From: Mucilaginibacter geliditolerans
GTDB taxonomy: Bacteria > Bacteroidota > Bacteroidia > Sphingobacteriales > Sphingobacteriaceae
NCBI RefSeq assembly: GCF_014200495.1
Contig: NZ_JACHBY010000014.1
Span: 1 to 64,000 of the forward strand
Length of the DNA: 64,000 nt
Direction: 5' to 3'
The first letter of the stretch is position 1. Each line of letters opens with the position of its first letter. The notes beneath the pieces were generated by a model. That model had not been told where the DNA came from and made no database searches. It worked only from the letters and a program-made list of their open reading frames with translations. Shown one piece after another: positions 21,082 to 30,494 of the stretch. Both the position numbers and the translations under genes were made by a program.

Positions 21082-23964
21082 ATGAAAAATAAATATATAA
21101 TCAAAAGGGCACATCTTGTACTGTTACTCTTCATAATAAAAACAGGCATATATGCACAATCCTCAATATCTTCATCAAAACGCGAGCATTTGTCAATGGA
21201 CAATGACTGGCGGTTTGCGTTGGGACATGCCTATGATCCTGCAAAAGATTTTAACAACGGTACGGGCGGATTCTCTTATTTTGCGAAGGCCGGATATGGG
21301 GATGGCGCGGCGTCGCCACAGTTTGATGATAGGGGCTGGCGAAAAATTAACCTGCCGCACGATTGGGCGGTTGAGCAGCCCTTTAGCCCCAAAGGCAGCA
21401 CGAGCCATGGATCAAAGGCTATAGGGCGTAATTTTCCTGAAGCGAGCGTTGGCTGGTATCGCAAAGCATTTTTTGTTCCGGCTGCTGACCTTGGCAAACA
21501 TATTTCCATTGCTTTTGATGGTGTTTTTCGTAACAGCATGGTTTGGGTTAACGGGCATTATTTAGGTACGGAAGAAAGTGGCTATAGCAGTTTCGAATAT
21601 AATATATCTGAATACCTTAACTATGGCGGTAACAATGTTGTGGCAGTGCGGGTGGATGCCACTATGGAAGAGGGCTGGTTTTATGAAGGTGCTGGTATTT
21701 ACCGTCATGTATGGCTCAACAAAACCAGCCAGCTGCACGTTGCGCGCAACGGTACATTTGTAACCACAAAATTAAATGGCAACCAAGCTATTGTTAGTGC
21801 CAATATCATATTAACGAATGATAACGCCATGGCAATCGGCAACTTTACCATAAAGCAAACAATTCTTAATGCCGATGGTAAAACACTTGCATCAACAGAA
21901 CAACAAGTAACAGGTTTGCAACCCCTGGAAAGTCAGGAATTTTCAAGCGAACTTAAAGTGTCCGACCCTAAACTTTGGTCGATTGACACGCCATACCTGC
22001 ACAAATTAGTAACAACTATAATTAAGGACAATGCAGTTATAGATAAATATGAAACTACGTTTGGTATCCGTACCATCAGGTTCGATGCTAATGAAGGGTT
22101 TTTCCTTAATGGCAAACACTTGGAAATTAAAGGGACTAATAATCATCAGGATCATGCTGGTGTAGGTGTTGCTATGCCCGATGCTTTACAGGATTTTCGA
22201 ATAAAAGCGCTGAAAAGCTTTGGTTGTAACGCTATTCGCTGTTCGCATAATCCACCAACCCCCGAGTTTCTGGATGCTTGCGACAGGTTGGGGATGCTGG
22301 TTATTGATGAAAACCGCCTGATGGGGGTAACCCAATATCATTATAACGAGTTAAAACAAATGATGTTGCGCGACAGGAACCATCCGTGTATCATAGCATG
22401 GTCAATAGGTAATGAGGAATGGGCCATGGAAAACACTATTATCGGCGCGCGTGTTGCCGCAGCTATGCAGGCCTACGGCAAAACCATCGATTCAACCCGG
22501 TATTTTACTGAGGCTTTTAGTGGTGGTGTAGGCAGCGGCATTACAACAGTTATTGATTTGTTGGGCTACAATTACATCGCCAATAAAAACACTGACGAAC
22601 AGCATAACAAATTCCCTAACCAGTTTAGCTGGGGAACCGAAGAAGGTGCAACAACTGCAACAAGAGGAGCATATGTCGATGATAGAAGTAAGCATCAATT
22701 GGTTGCGTATGACCGGAAACGAGATAACTCTTCATCAAGCATTGAGGAAGGCTGGAAATATTATGCCAAGCGGCCTTACCTGGCAGGTATGTTCATCTGG
22801 ACAGGCTTCGACTATCGCGGCGAGCCTACGCCTTTTGGCTGGCCATCAGTTTATTCTTATCACGGCATGTTGGATGCCTGCGGCTTTCCAAAAGACGATG
22901 TCTGGTACCTGAAATCATGGTGGACAAATGAGAATGTACTGCATATTTTGCCGCATTGGAATTGGAAAGGCAGGGAAGGACAGGAAATCAGGGTATGCGC
23001 CTATAGTAATTGTGATGAGGTTGAACTTTTTCTGAATAAAAAAAGCCTTGGTAAGAAAACTATGGAACCAAATGGCCACCTGGAATGGCAGGTGAAATAT
23101 GAACCCGGAACGCTGGAAGCCATAGGCTATAAAAAAGGTTTAAAAGCTGGTTACGATGTTGTTAAAACTACTTCAAGCCCGTATCAGGTAAAGCTACAGG
23201 CTAATGAACCTGTAATCAAAGCTGATGGAAAGGATATTGCTATAATAACGGTAAAAACAACTGACAAAGACAATTTGGTGGTGCCCACAGCTGATAATGA
23301 GATCGGCTTTTCAATTAATGGTCCCGGTAAAATTATAGGGGTAGGTAACGGAAATCAAACTTCGCATGAGCCTGATCAATATTTAGAACGGGTTGACCTG
23401 GTCAATATCGGCAACTTAAAAGAAAAATTTGTGGACAATTTAAATGTGACTGCTGAAGTGGCTGCCAGATACGACGATAGTGGTTGGCAAAATGCGTTTA
23501 AAGATACCAGGGATGATGCGTTTGGTCAAAAGGTGAAAGCTTTGGTTTATAGGGCGAGTTTTAATATTCAGGCTGATGGTACATTCATGACTGCTACTTT
23601 TTTCAGTAAAAGTATAGGCAAAACGGAAAGCATTTTTATTAATGGCAAAGAGATAGCCCATCAGATAAATGATGATAATGAAAGGCATGAATTTAAACTT
23701 GATGCCTCATTGCTGCATCTTGGATCTAATACCATTGCTATAGTTGCCACTCCATTGCTCAAAGCAAATATATGGGCTGATGTCAATACCGATCCGGGCT
23801 TAATCCAGTTAGTTTATCCGGCATTGCCATATAAAAGAAAGCTATTTAATGGTTACGCCCAGGTTATTATACAATCAACCGGCCAGCCGGGTACAGTCGT
23901 TTTAAAAGCAACATCGCCGGGCTTAAAAGAGCACGCTATTGAAATTACGGCAGTGAACAGGTAA
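21082..23964 (+). CDS. Secreted GH2 beta-galactosidase with an extra domain inserted near the C-terminus
   Basis: A 960-residue family 2 enzyme with signal peptide (about residues 1-25, ending GIYAQ). The jelly roll has LPHDWAVEQ and ASVGWYRKAF. The barrel shows acid/base Glu445 in SIGNEEW and likely nucleophile Glu520 in WGTEEGATTATRG. DUF4982 follows (VELFLNKKSLG), then the terminal Ig-like domain starts (IGFSINGPGKIIGVGNGNQTSHEPDQ). Compared with the GH2 at 6035, about 130 residues are inserted here before the Ig-like domain resumes (KRKLFNGYAQVIIQS). The insert (about 770-910) reads like a galactose-binding jelly roll with VYRASFNI and ESIFINGKEIAHQ. It has its own upstream region of 272 bases after the SusD terminator. 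Confidence 0.88.
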   Translation: MKNKYIIKRAHLVLLLFIIKTGIYAQSSISSSKREHLSMDNDWRFALGHAYDPAKDFNNGTGGFSYFAKAGYGDGAASPQFDDRGWRKINLPHDWAVEQPFSPKGSTSHGSKAIGRNFPEASVGWYRKAFFVPAADLGKHISIAFDGVFRNSMVWVNGHYLGTEESGYSSFEYNISEYLNYGGNNVVAVRVDATMEEGWFYEGAGIYRHVWLNKTSQLHVARNGTFVTTKLNGNQAIVSANIILTNDNAMAIGNFTIKQTILNADGKTLASTEQQVTGLQPLESQEFSSELKVSDPKLWSIDTPYLHKLVTTIIKDNAVIDKYETTFGIRTIRFDANEGFFLNGKHLEIKGTNNHQDHAGVGVAMPDALQDFRIKALKSFGCNAIRCSHNPPTPEFLDACDRLGMLVIDENRLMGVTQYHYNELKQMMLRDRNHPCIIAWSIGNEEWAMENTIIGARVAAAMQAYGKTIDSTRYFTEAFSGGVGSGITTVIDLLGYNYIANKNTDEQHNKFPNQFSWGTEEGATTATRGAYVDDRSKHQLVAYDRKRDNSSSSIEEGWKYYAKRPYLAGMFIWTGFDYRGEPTPFGWPSVYSYHGMLDACGFPKDDVWYLKSWWTNENVLHILPHWNWKGREGQEIRVCAYSNCDEVELFLNKKSLGKKTMEPNGHLEWQVKYEPGTLEAIGYKKGLKAGYDVVKTTSSPYQVKLQANEPVIKADGKDIAIITVKTTDKDNLVVPTADNEIGFSINGPGKIIGVGNGNQTSHEPDQYLERVDLVNIGNLKEKFVDNLNVTAEVAARYDDSGWQNAFKDTRDDAFGQKVKALVYRASFNIQADGTFMTATFFSKSIGKTESIFINGKEIAHQINDDNERHEFKLDASLLHLGSNTIAIVATPLLKANIWADVNTDPGLIQLVYPALPYKRKLFNGYAQVIIQSTGQPGTVVLKATSPGLKEHAIEITAVNR

Positions 23965-24122
23965 TGTTCATAAAGCTTTAAGCAAAAAAGCGCGTTTTCA
24001 AAACCATGTAAGGGGTATCGAACTTCTTAGCGGAATGCTAACGGTTGGCCAGGAGTTAGTTACGGTTCAGTAAAAGGGGACGATTTTTGAAAACTCAGGC
24101 AGTAGCCAAACTAGTTTGTTTA

Positions 24123-24195
24123 TGCGGAGAATAAGTATTAAATTCTCCGCAAATTTGCGGAGAATAAAGATTATATTTACCGAACAATTGCGGAG
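24123..24195. promoter_or_regulatory. Palindromic operator cluster upstream of the Fic gene
   Basis: A perfect 22-base palindrome with half-site TTCTCCGCAAA lies at 24143-24164. Two further copies of the half-site flank it: TGCGGAGAATAA at 24123-24134 and TTGCGGAG at 24188-24195, two bases before the Fic start codon. Repeated half-sites immediately before the gene suggest autoregulation, since the encoded Fic protein ends in a winged-helix segment that could bind DNA. Confidence 0.7.
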
Positions 24196-24197
24196 TT

Positions 24198-25298
24198 ATG
24201 TATATACATCAATTAAAAGACTGGCCTTTCTTTATATGGAATACTGAATCGATACACTTTCGTTTAGGTGAAGTACGACACCGACAAGGACGGATATTAG
24301 GATTGATGAGTTCGGCTGGTTTCAAGTTGCAAGAGAGCGCGGTACTGAATACCTTAACTTTGGATGTTACCAAGTCTAGCGAGATAGAGGGCGAAAAACT
24401 TAATACCGACCAAGTAAGATCTTCAATAGCGCGCAGGTTGGGTATAGAAATAGCCGGAGCAATGCACGCTGACCGAAATGTGGATGGGGTGGTCGAAATG
24501 ATGTTGGATGCAACTCAAAAATATACAGATGATTTAACTGCAGATCGTCTATTTGACTGGCACGCAGCTTTATTTCCAACTGGAAGAAGTGGTATGCATA
24601 AAATCAAGGTTGCCGCCTGGCGTACACCACAAGCCGGGCCGATGCAAGTGGTATCAGGAGCAATGGGCAAAGAGAAAGTTCACTTTGAAGCACCCGAAGC
24701 AGGGCGTTTGCCAGTAGAAATGGATTCATTTTTAAATTGGTTTAACGCTAAATCAACGACTGATGCGGTATTGAAGGCAGCAATAGCGCATTTATGGTTT
24801 GTAACCATACACCCATTTGATGATGGTAACGGTCGTATCACTCGAGCTATAACTGATATGCAACTTGCTCGCGCTGATAAAACGCCCCAACGTTTTTATA
24901 GCATGTCAGCCCAAATATTAAAAGAGAGAGCAGCCTATTATGCTATGTTGGAACAAACACAAAAAGGCAGTTTGGATATTACCCCTTGGTTGAGTTGGTT
25001 TTTGGATTGTCTATTTCACGCTATGGATTTTACTGAGGAGACTTTATCTACAGTTGCGACCAGAACCCAATTTTGGGAAAAGAATCGCGGAATCCTGTTA
25101 AATAGCCGTCAGCAATATATGGTCAGCGCTTTGCTCGACGAATTTCATGGCAAGCTAACCAGTACAAAATGGGCTAAGATGACGAAAAGCTCTCCGGATA
25201 CTGCATTAAGAGATATACAAGATCTCATAGAAAAAGGTATACTGGAAAAAGAACCCGGTGGCGGCCGAAATACGACCTACGCTTTAATAACAATTTAG
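24198..25298 (+). CDS. Fic-domain protein with N-terminal DUF4172 and C-terminal winged helix
   Basis: Fic enzymes transfer AMP or a related moiety to hydroxyl side chains of target proteins. The catalytic motif HPFDDGNGRITR is at residues 205-216 and looks intact. The N-terminal DUF4172-like region (MYIHQLKDWPFFIW) is followed by the self-inhibition motif [S/T]xxxE[G/N], here S60 to E64-G65, so this is a self-inhibited enzyme. The last 60 or so residues (DTALRDIQDLIEKGILEKE) form a winged helix. The gene stands alone behind a palindromic operator and lies between the polysaccharide locus and the first attachment-like repeat at 25424. Its host target is unknown. Confidence 0.88.
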   Translation: MYIHQLKDWPFFIWNTESIHFRLGEVRHRQGRILGLMSSAGFKLQESAVLNTLTLDVTKSSEIEGEKLNTDQVRSSIARRLGIEIAGAMHADRNVDGVVEMMLDATQKYTDDLTADRLFDWHAALFPTGRSGMHKIKVAAWRTPQAGPMQVVSGAMGKEKVHFEAPEAGRLPVEMDSFLNWFNAKSTTDAVLKAAIAHLWFVTIHPFDDGNGRITRAITDMQLARADKTPQRFYSMSAQILKERAAYYAMLEQTQKGSLDITPWLSWFLDCLFHAMDFTEETLSTVATRTQFWEKNRGILLNSRQQYMVSALLDEFHGKLTSTKWAKMTKSSPDTALRDIQDLIEKGILEKEPGGGRNTTYALITI

Positions 25299-25423
25299 TG
25301 TTCGTTCCTACTATGGCCAAGGTCACAAGTTAAATTTCAATTCAAAGAAATGCTTATAGAGTCGAAATTTAAAATCATATATTGTTAATTATCAATTTTT
25401 TAACTAAAATTTGCGTTTATATA

Positions 25424-25467
25424 GACTCATAATCTTTTGGTCCCTGGTTCGAGCCCAGGTGGGCGCA
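25424..25467 (+). pseudogene. 3' half of a CAT-anticodon tRNA gene (attachment-site remnant)
   Basis: The sequence begins in the anticodon arm (CTCATAA loop, anticodon CAT), continues through a T arm with a perfect stem (CCTGG TTCGAGC CCAGG) and ends in an acceptor-like TGGGCGCA. The bases to the left do not form a D arm or 5' acceptor, so the tRNA is only half present. The first 19 bases, GACTCATAATCTTTTGGTC, recur at 49969-49987. This is what integration into a tRNA gene leaves behind. Confidence 0.75.
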
Positions 25468-25474
25468 CTTCAAT

Positions 25475-25510
25475 AAAAAGCCGTTTTTCTGTGAAGAAAA
25501 CGGCTTTTTT
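25475..25510 (+). terminator. Intrinsic terminator behind the tRNA fragment
   Basis: AAGCCGTTTT and AAAACGGCTT form a 10-base-pair stem around a short loop, preceded by A residues and followed by T residues. It lies a few bases after the tRNA 3' end and is probably the original terminator of the disrupted tRNA gene. Confidence 0.75.
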
Positions 25511-25607
25511 CGCTTCTATGAGCAGATTTTTGGTTATCTGCGCCACTGACTTGGCAGTCGTCCATTGTCAGGATTTACACGATTTTTTGTTGGATTTCAC
25601 GCAGGAA

Positions 25608-25626
25608 TGTTACGAATATGTTACAG
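25608..25626 (+). repeat. Island repeat copy 1 (possible recombinase arm-type site)
   Basis: TGTTACGAATATGTTACAG. It is one of four 19-base sequences matching TGTTAYRRWTRTGTTACAG, and contains two TGTTAC half-units 11 bases apart. This copy lies 25 bases before the start codon of the recombinase at 25651. Confidence 0.6.
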
Positions 25627-25650
25627 TCCTGTGTGCTTAATGAATGTAAA

Positions 25651-26889
25651 ATGGCTACAGTTAGCGCAAAGGTGTTTAAACATCACAAAAAAGCAGATGG
25701 AACATTTAATGTTAAAATATGTCTCTATCACAAAAGTGTACGCAAGTACATGGATACTTCTCATTTCGTTTCTGAGAAGCAATTAAATAAGCGGTACAAA
25801 ATAAATGACAAGTTTATCAATAATTTAGTTGAGAAAACACTTCAGGAATACCGTGAGACAATTAGTGAATTAGACTCCAAGATCGGCTTTTTTAGCTGTG
25901 AAAAATTAGTTGATTACCTAGAACAAAAACATCATGTTATAGATTTTATTTTATTCATAAAGGAACACATTGCCCAGTTGATAAAGGAAAATCGTGAACC
26001 CTATTCCAGATGTTTTAGAACTGTAAAAAATAGCTTGATTGACTATTTTGGCAGTGAATCTGTATCAATTAATGACATACATTCTAATATGTTAAAGTCT
26101 TATGAAAGATTTTTAAGAAGCGAAAGAACAATAAAGCGTATTAACCAATTGGGTAAGATAATTCAAACAAAAGAAAAAGGATTGTCAGACAGCGGCCTCC
26201 ATAATCATATGCGTGATCTGCGCACGCTCTTCAATGCTGCTAGAGATCATTATAACAATGATGACCTCGGATTATATAAGATTAGGCATTATCCATTTAA
26301 AAAATACAAAGTTGGTGCGGCACCGCTGACTAAAAAACGGAATATCACTATTGAACAAGTTAAATTAATAAGAGACTGCAATCCAGTGCCTGACAGCCGT
26401 GCAGAATTGGCAAGGGATCTATTTATGTTATCATTTTATCTATGCGGAACAAACGCTGTTGATTTTTATAACCTGCGAAAAAAAGACATTCAACATGGTC
26501 GGATTGATTATAACCGGGCAAAAACAAAAAGCCGCAGAAGAGATAATGCCTTTATTAGCATCAAGCTAATTAAAGAGGCTAAGCCATTATTAGAAAAATA
26601 TATAGAAATACTTCCCCAACGATACAAAAAATACGATGGTCTTGACACAGCTTTAAGCGCTGGTATGAAAGATTTGAGAAAAATAACCGGCATTGATGAC
26701 ATCACCTTTTACTGGGGGCGGCATACATTTGCGAATACTGCCCGTAATGCTTGTCGGATGAGTAAAGATGATGTTGCATTGGCCTTAAATCATATTGATG
26801 AAGGCCATCGTACTACGGATATTTACATTGCTAAAGATTGGAAGATTGTGGATGAAGTGCAGGAGAAGGTGGTGGGGTTGCTGATATAG
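25651..26889 (+). CDS. Tyrosine recombinase/integrase (copy 1)
   Basis: Site-specific recombinase of the Bacteroidota integrase type. I start it at ATG 25651 (MATVSAKVFK) because its relatives at 50110 and 33844 begin MATI; an ATG at 25618 also exists. The N-terminal arm-binding domain is followed by a SAM-like core-binding domain and the catalytic domain. Catalytic features are Arg357-His358 in WGRHTFANTARN and nucleophile Tyr392 in TTDIYIAKDW. The box I region reads DLFMLSFYLCGTNAVD, with Cys where most relatives have Arg. I recall that IntDOT of CTnDOT also lacks this Arg. The gene follows the tRNA fragment and abuts a truncated nucleotidyltransferase gene. Confidence 0.9.
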   Translation: MATVSAKVFKHHKKADGTFNVKICLYHKSVRKYMDTSHFVSEKQLNKRYKINDKFINNLVEKTLQEYRETISELDSKIGFFSCEKLVDYLEQKHHVIDFILFIKEHIAQLIKENREPYSRCFRTVKNSLIDYFGSESVSINDIHSNMLKSYERFLRSERTIKRINQLGKIIQTKEKGLSDSGLHNHMRDLRTLFNAARDHYNNDDLGLYKIRHYPFKKYKVGAAPLTKKRNITIEQVKLIRDCNPVPDSRAELARDLFMLSFYLCGTNAVDFYNLRKKDIQHGRIDYNRAKTKSRRRDNAFISIKLIKEAKPLLEKYIEILPQRYKKYDGLDTALSAGMKDLRKITGIDDITFYWGRHTFANTARNACRMSKDDVALALNHIDEGHRTTDIYIAKDWKIVDEVQEKVVGLLI

Positions 26890-27043
26890 GAGTTTTTTGT
26901 ATGGCATACCCCAAGCTAATGGCATTTCCGCCCTTCAAAATCAACATCTCCAGCAACTCATCGTCGGAAGCTAAAGACTTCGCTATAATAACCTTAATCT
27001 TGTTAATGGTATCTGTATCTAAAAACGAGGAACTTTTTTTCAT
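26890..27043 (-). pseudogene. N-terminal fragment of an AbiEii-type nucleotidyltransferase gene
   Basis: Reading from 27043 leftwards, the first 50 or so residues (MKKSSSFLDTD, then LLEMLILKGGNAISLGYAI) match the opening of nucleotidyltransferase toxins with the KGGNA motif. The similarity stops at about 26890, exactly where the recombinase gene ends. The rest of the gene is missing, so this is a remnant cut by element insertion or deletion. The complete AbiE pair at 36022-37567 belongs to a different subgroup. Confidence 0.6.
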
Positions 27044-27159
27044 GTGGTAATAAATCAGATTTACGCTTGCACAAAGAGATTACAGGTTTTAAAAAATCAG
27101 TTTAAATTCAATAACTAACCTATTTCGGGTTATATAATGAACTCACTATCCACGTCTGA

Positions 27160-28347
27160 TCAGGTAAATTTCAAGTTCAGTACTTTACTTATCGGCCGTT
27201 GCAAGTTTTCACCGAAAATTCGGATTTTTAATATGGTCTCAGTACCCCGCAGACCGGGGTTGACAATTGCTATCCTTAATGGCGCCTTAAACAGGTTTTC
27301 CGGTATACCATGCTTTAAATCACCGATGGCCTGTTTGATCAGATATTTGCCATTTGATTTGTTAACCGTTGGATACCCCTCATTCAGATTGGCAGGCGGA
27401 TCCGGTGCATAACCTCTGCTAACCCCGTTAGATGTATTAAGATTGATTTGTCTGCAGTATATCTTTTCCGGGACCAATAGATTTTCAGCGCTGTCTATTT
27501 CTATTTCGAATGATGCGTTTCTGATATACTCTTCCCCGTTATTTTGGATTGTTGCATTCAGCTTATAGCTGTGATGTTCCCGGATAGCATAAGTATCCTC
27601 ATCGGCGAAATTAGTAGCAGCAACTGAAATTAATGACCTGATCTCATTAACATTCATGTGTTCCAGAGAGAGTTCGCTTTGAGGACCGGTGGGCCTATGG
27701 TGGTCGTATGCCTGAGTTATGTAGTCACGATTCTCCTTTTCCCTGATAACCCTTTCCGCACGACGTTTGAAAACTATGGAAGGTAATTCGAAATCTTCTA
27801 TAATTTTAATTTCAAGATGGTTAGAATTTGTTTCTTCAAAGAACAGTTCAACTTCACCCTGAAAAAAAATTGATACTGACCGCTGTTCAAATATCCGGTC
27901 AATGTCGGCCCTTATCAATCTGCTCGTCGAACTGCCTTTTCTGATAAATGATTCTCCTTTTTGTAATCGGGTATAGTCCTTCCTCATCATATACGGCTGA
28001 TCCGAACAACCATGAATAATAAAGGCAGTCAAAATTTTATTGTCGTATTGAAAATGTACATACTCAAATTGGATTTCGGGTTCAATATTTTCGTTAATCA
28101 GTTGTGCATACCTGGACGAATCAGTTGGATTATCAATACCCGTAATTATTTTTTCGGTATCATTTTTAAGCTCTACACCGCATATGATAAAGCGCGGACC
28201 GGCATAATTAATGTTAGCCATTGCCATAACGTCTTTCAACAAGCCAGTATACGCAGTTGCAGGATATTCTGTTTTTTTGAAGTCGATATTGCGACTTTCA
28301 CCCTCATTCTGCACAATCTCTTTTAATTCATTGATGTATTTGTTCAT
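27160..28347 (-). CDS. AlbA_2 (Schlafen-like) domain protein of unknown role
   Basis: The N-terminal 150 or so residues fit the AlbA_2 domain: GESRNIDFKKTEYP, then LKDVMAMANINYAGPRFIICGVE and FIRKGSSTSRLIRADIDRIF. This domain is found in bacterial putative nucleic-acid-binding or ATP-binding regulators and in some defence loci. The remaining 240 residues (about 155-395) have no domain I recognise; they look mainly beta-rich. The gene stands alone, converging on the remnant at 26890 and diverging from the 28433 fragment. Function is unknown; its place in a mobile island makes a defence or regulatory role possible but unproven. Confidence 0.7.
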   Translation of the reverse strand: MNKYINELKEIVQNEGESRNIDFKKTEYPATAYTGLLKDVMAMANINYAGPRFIICGVELKNDTEKIITGIDNPTDSSRYAQLINENIEPEIQFEYVHFQYDNKILTAFIIHGCSDQPYMMRKDYTRLQKGESFIRKGSSTSRLIRADIDRIFEQRSVSIFFQGEVELFFEETNSNHLEIKIIEDFELPSIVFKRRAERVIREKENRDYITQAYDHHRPTGPQSELSLEHMNVNEIRSLISVAATNFADEDTYAIREHHSYKLNATIQNNGEEYIRNASFEIEIDSAENLLVPEKIYCRQINLNTSNGVSRGYAPDPPANLNEGYPTVNKSNGKYLIKQAIGDLKHGIPENLFKAPLRIAIVNPGLRGTETILKIRIFGENLQRPISKVLNLKFT

Positions 28348-28432
28348 TTCGCCCGGCAGTTCTTATTATTAAGCCAAATGTACCAAATCAGCACAAAGTA
28401 GACTATTGCTGATTTTTTCGCTATGTTTAAGT

Positions 28433-28894
28433 ATGAAAGTTGCTATCATTGCCTGGGGATCATTATGCTGGGATCCTCGTGACCTTTCAATATCCAGCGA
28501 AAACTGGCTTGTTGACGGACCGGAATTGCCGGTTGAATTTGCGCGTATTTCCAATGATGGCAGGCTGACCCTGGTAATTAAACTTGGCTGGGATAAGGTT
28601 ACCACGCTGTATGCCATTTCGTCCTTTGATACTCTCACGGATGCCATAAATAATCTGCGTATAAGAGAGGGCACCACGGAAACCAATATTGGTTATTACA
28701 ATTTTCTTACATCAGAATATAGAATAGGAAGAGCTGGAAATGAAATAACGAAAAATCTTTTGCACTGGAAAGCAACACATAATACCGCATCCAGTAATCC
28801 ATCACCATCCAAGTCAGCAAATATGGGAGAAATCCCGGCTTTGTTAAATTCTGATGGATCAAACAATGATTTTGAAGAATTGGCAAATGTCTGA
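28433..28894 (+). pseudogene. Truncated conserved protein (MxIAWGSLxWDPR type) with foreign 3' end
   Basis: The product starts MKVAIIAWGSLCWDPRDL and continues with VEFARISNDGRLTLVIK, a conserved bacterial protein that I associate loosely with gamma-glutamylcyclotransferase-like folds. Similarity seems to hold to about TNIGYYNF (near 28700). Beyond about 28780 the DNA is the antisense of the FG-GAP coding sequence of the neighbouring SpvB-like gene, so the C-terminus (SNPSPSKSANMGEIPALLN) is read-through. The two genes were joined 3' to 3' by a deletion or recombination. An ATG at 28406 would add nine residues. Confidence 0.55.
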
Positions 28895-30345
28895 TAACCA
28901 ACCATAGTACTAAAGTAAGTTACATTTGCGCCCTGGGTTGCGTTAACGGTCATCAGGTCCGACCTGCCATCACCATTAAAATCCTGACTTATTACAAAAG
29001 TGCTTGGTGACCCGGGTACCGGATATGGAATTGGTATAGGATTTTGAATAAGAACAAATGTTGCGATTTTGTCCGTTGACTTTGTCTGATTGATATACAT
29101 CCTGCAACTATTCTCATTCCAAAAGAATAGATCTATTCTCCCATCTCCATTAAAGTCACCCCAAAGGTAATTGTCTTTGCTGTTCCTTACGATTGGAATG
29201 TTAGTTGGAACTTTGGTATAAATCAGCCTGCTGGTATCCTTTGTGCCCTGGTAAATTTCCATATTTCCGTTTAGCGGAAACTTAATTAAATCCATTACTC
29301 CATCTGAATTAAAATCAAGACTTTGTAACGTATCTGTCGATGAACATGGGATGTTTGTCTGTCTTACCATTTTATATTTACGTTCGCCAGATCCCGTCCA
29401 CCGGAATCTAACAGGTAAGTGTTCCGAACCATCCGCGCCGGATTCAATAACCGAATCTAACTCAGACACACCAACGGTCTTGCTATCGTAATACAGTTTA
29501 TACGAACGGGCGACCTTATCCTTAAATAGGCTCGTTACTGACGACAACCTTTTTGTACAGGATACCATCTGGTATCCTTTGAAATATCTTGAAATGACAT
29601 CGTTACGACTTTCGTAGCCGAAAACAACCCTACAATATGGCGTTAGCCCGGCTTGTAGATTTCCCGTATAATCCATATGGTCGGGGTAATATTCACCTGT
29701 AACTTTGTCTGTGTTATAAGTAATTGTATAGTAGTTACCTTTGGTGTCGGTAACTTTGTTAATTAACCAATAAATCGGTACTGAACCGTTCAGTCTTATT
29801 TTGGAGTCATCAGTGTTGCCGTATTCCATCGTTAATCCTGATTTGGTTTTTACGATAAAATAAGATGGCGCTTTAACCCCACCAAAGTCTGCATCAGTTT
29901 CTATTATTTTTGAAAATGTTTGTTGTTCGGTAATATACACTGCGCCATCATTGCCATAGATTGCGGCAGGATCTTTAAGCACCATTCTTTGACCATCCAG
30001 CGCGAACCTATCCGTATTTGAAAGGGAGATTCCTGTAAGATTCCCATCCTGCGCATACGTTTGAGATGCACGGGTAATCGCTGATAGGCCCTGCAGATTC
30101 CAGCCATAACCCAAAAGCCCGTTATTACTTTGACTACTATAGGTAATTGCCAAATTAGGAGCAGTACCACAGGTTCCAGGTGAAAGCACGAAGGGGATGC
30201 TATAGGTTGCTGCCCCACCGTCGGAAACCCCAAACGACCCTATGGTGTACCCAAAGGTTTTACCTGGGATCTTATTATATTTCATCTGTGAATACGCTGA
30301 AATAATAATAAGTAAAAAGAGCAGTGACAAAATTAGTTTTTTCAT
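28696..30345 (-). pseudogene. Truncated secreted SpvB/FG-GAP repeat protein (Rhs/Tc-toxin-like N-terminus)
   Basis: The protein has a signal peptide (MKKLILSLLFLLIIISAYSQ) and then an SpvB-type N-terminal domain (ATYSIPFVLSPGTCGTAPNLAITYSS, GLLGYGWNLQGLSAITR). FG-GAP/VCBS repeats follow (LDFNSDGVMDLIKFP, GDFNGDGRIDLFFW, QDFNGDGRSDLMTV, ADLDGDGLLDAVL). Full-length relatives usually exceed 1500 residues and end in Rhs repeats and a toxin or other C-terminal domain. Here real similarity ends at about 28780 and the last 27 residues are out of register. The Rhs core and any effector are therefore lost. It is divergent from the M19 peptidase gene across 149 bases of very A+T-rich DNA. Confidence 0.75.
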
Positions 30346-30494
30346 TGCTATAAAGTTTAAGTTACTCTAAGATAGAGTTTTACAAATTGAATTTCAAAAC
30401 TTTTTTAATTTTATTTTAATATTATTTCATAAATATTATTTAAATTTATCTCAGCCTTTATCAAACGTTCCACACGTATTCATTTATCACAATT

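Noticed and set aside
25424..25467. A functional tRNA gene
   Set aside because: The 5' acceptor and D arm are missing on the left, so only the 3' half is present.
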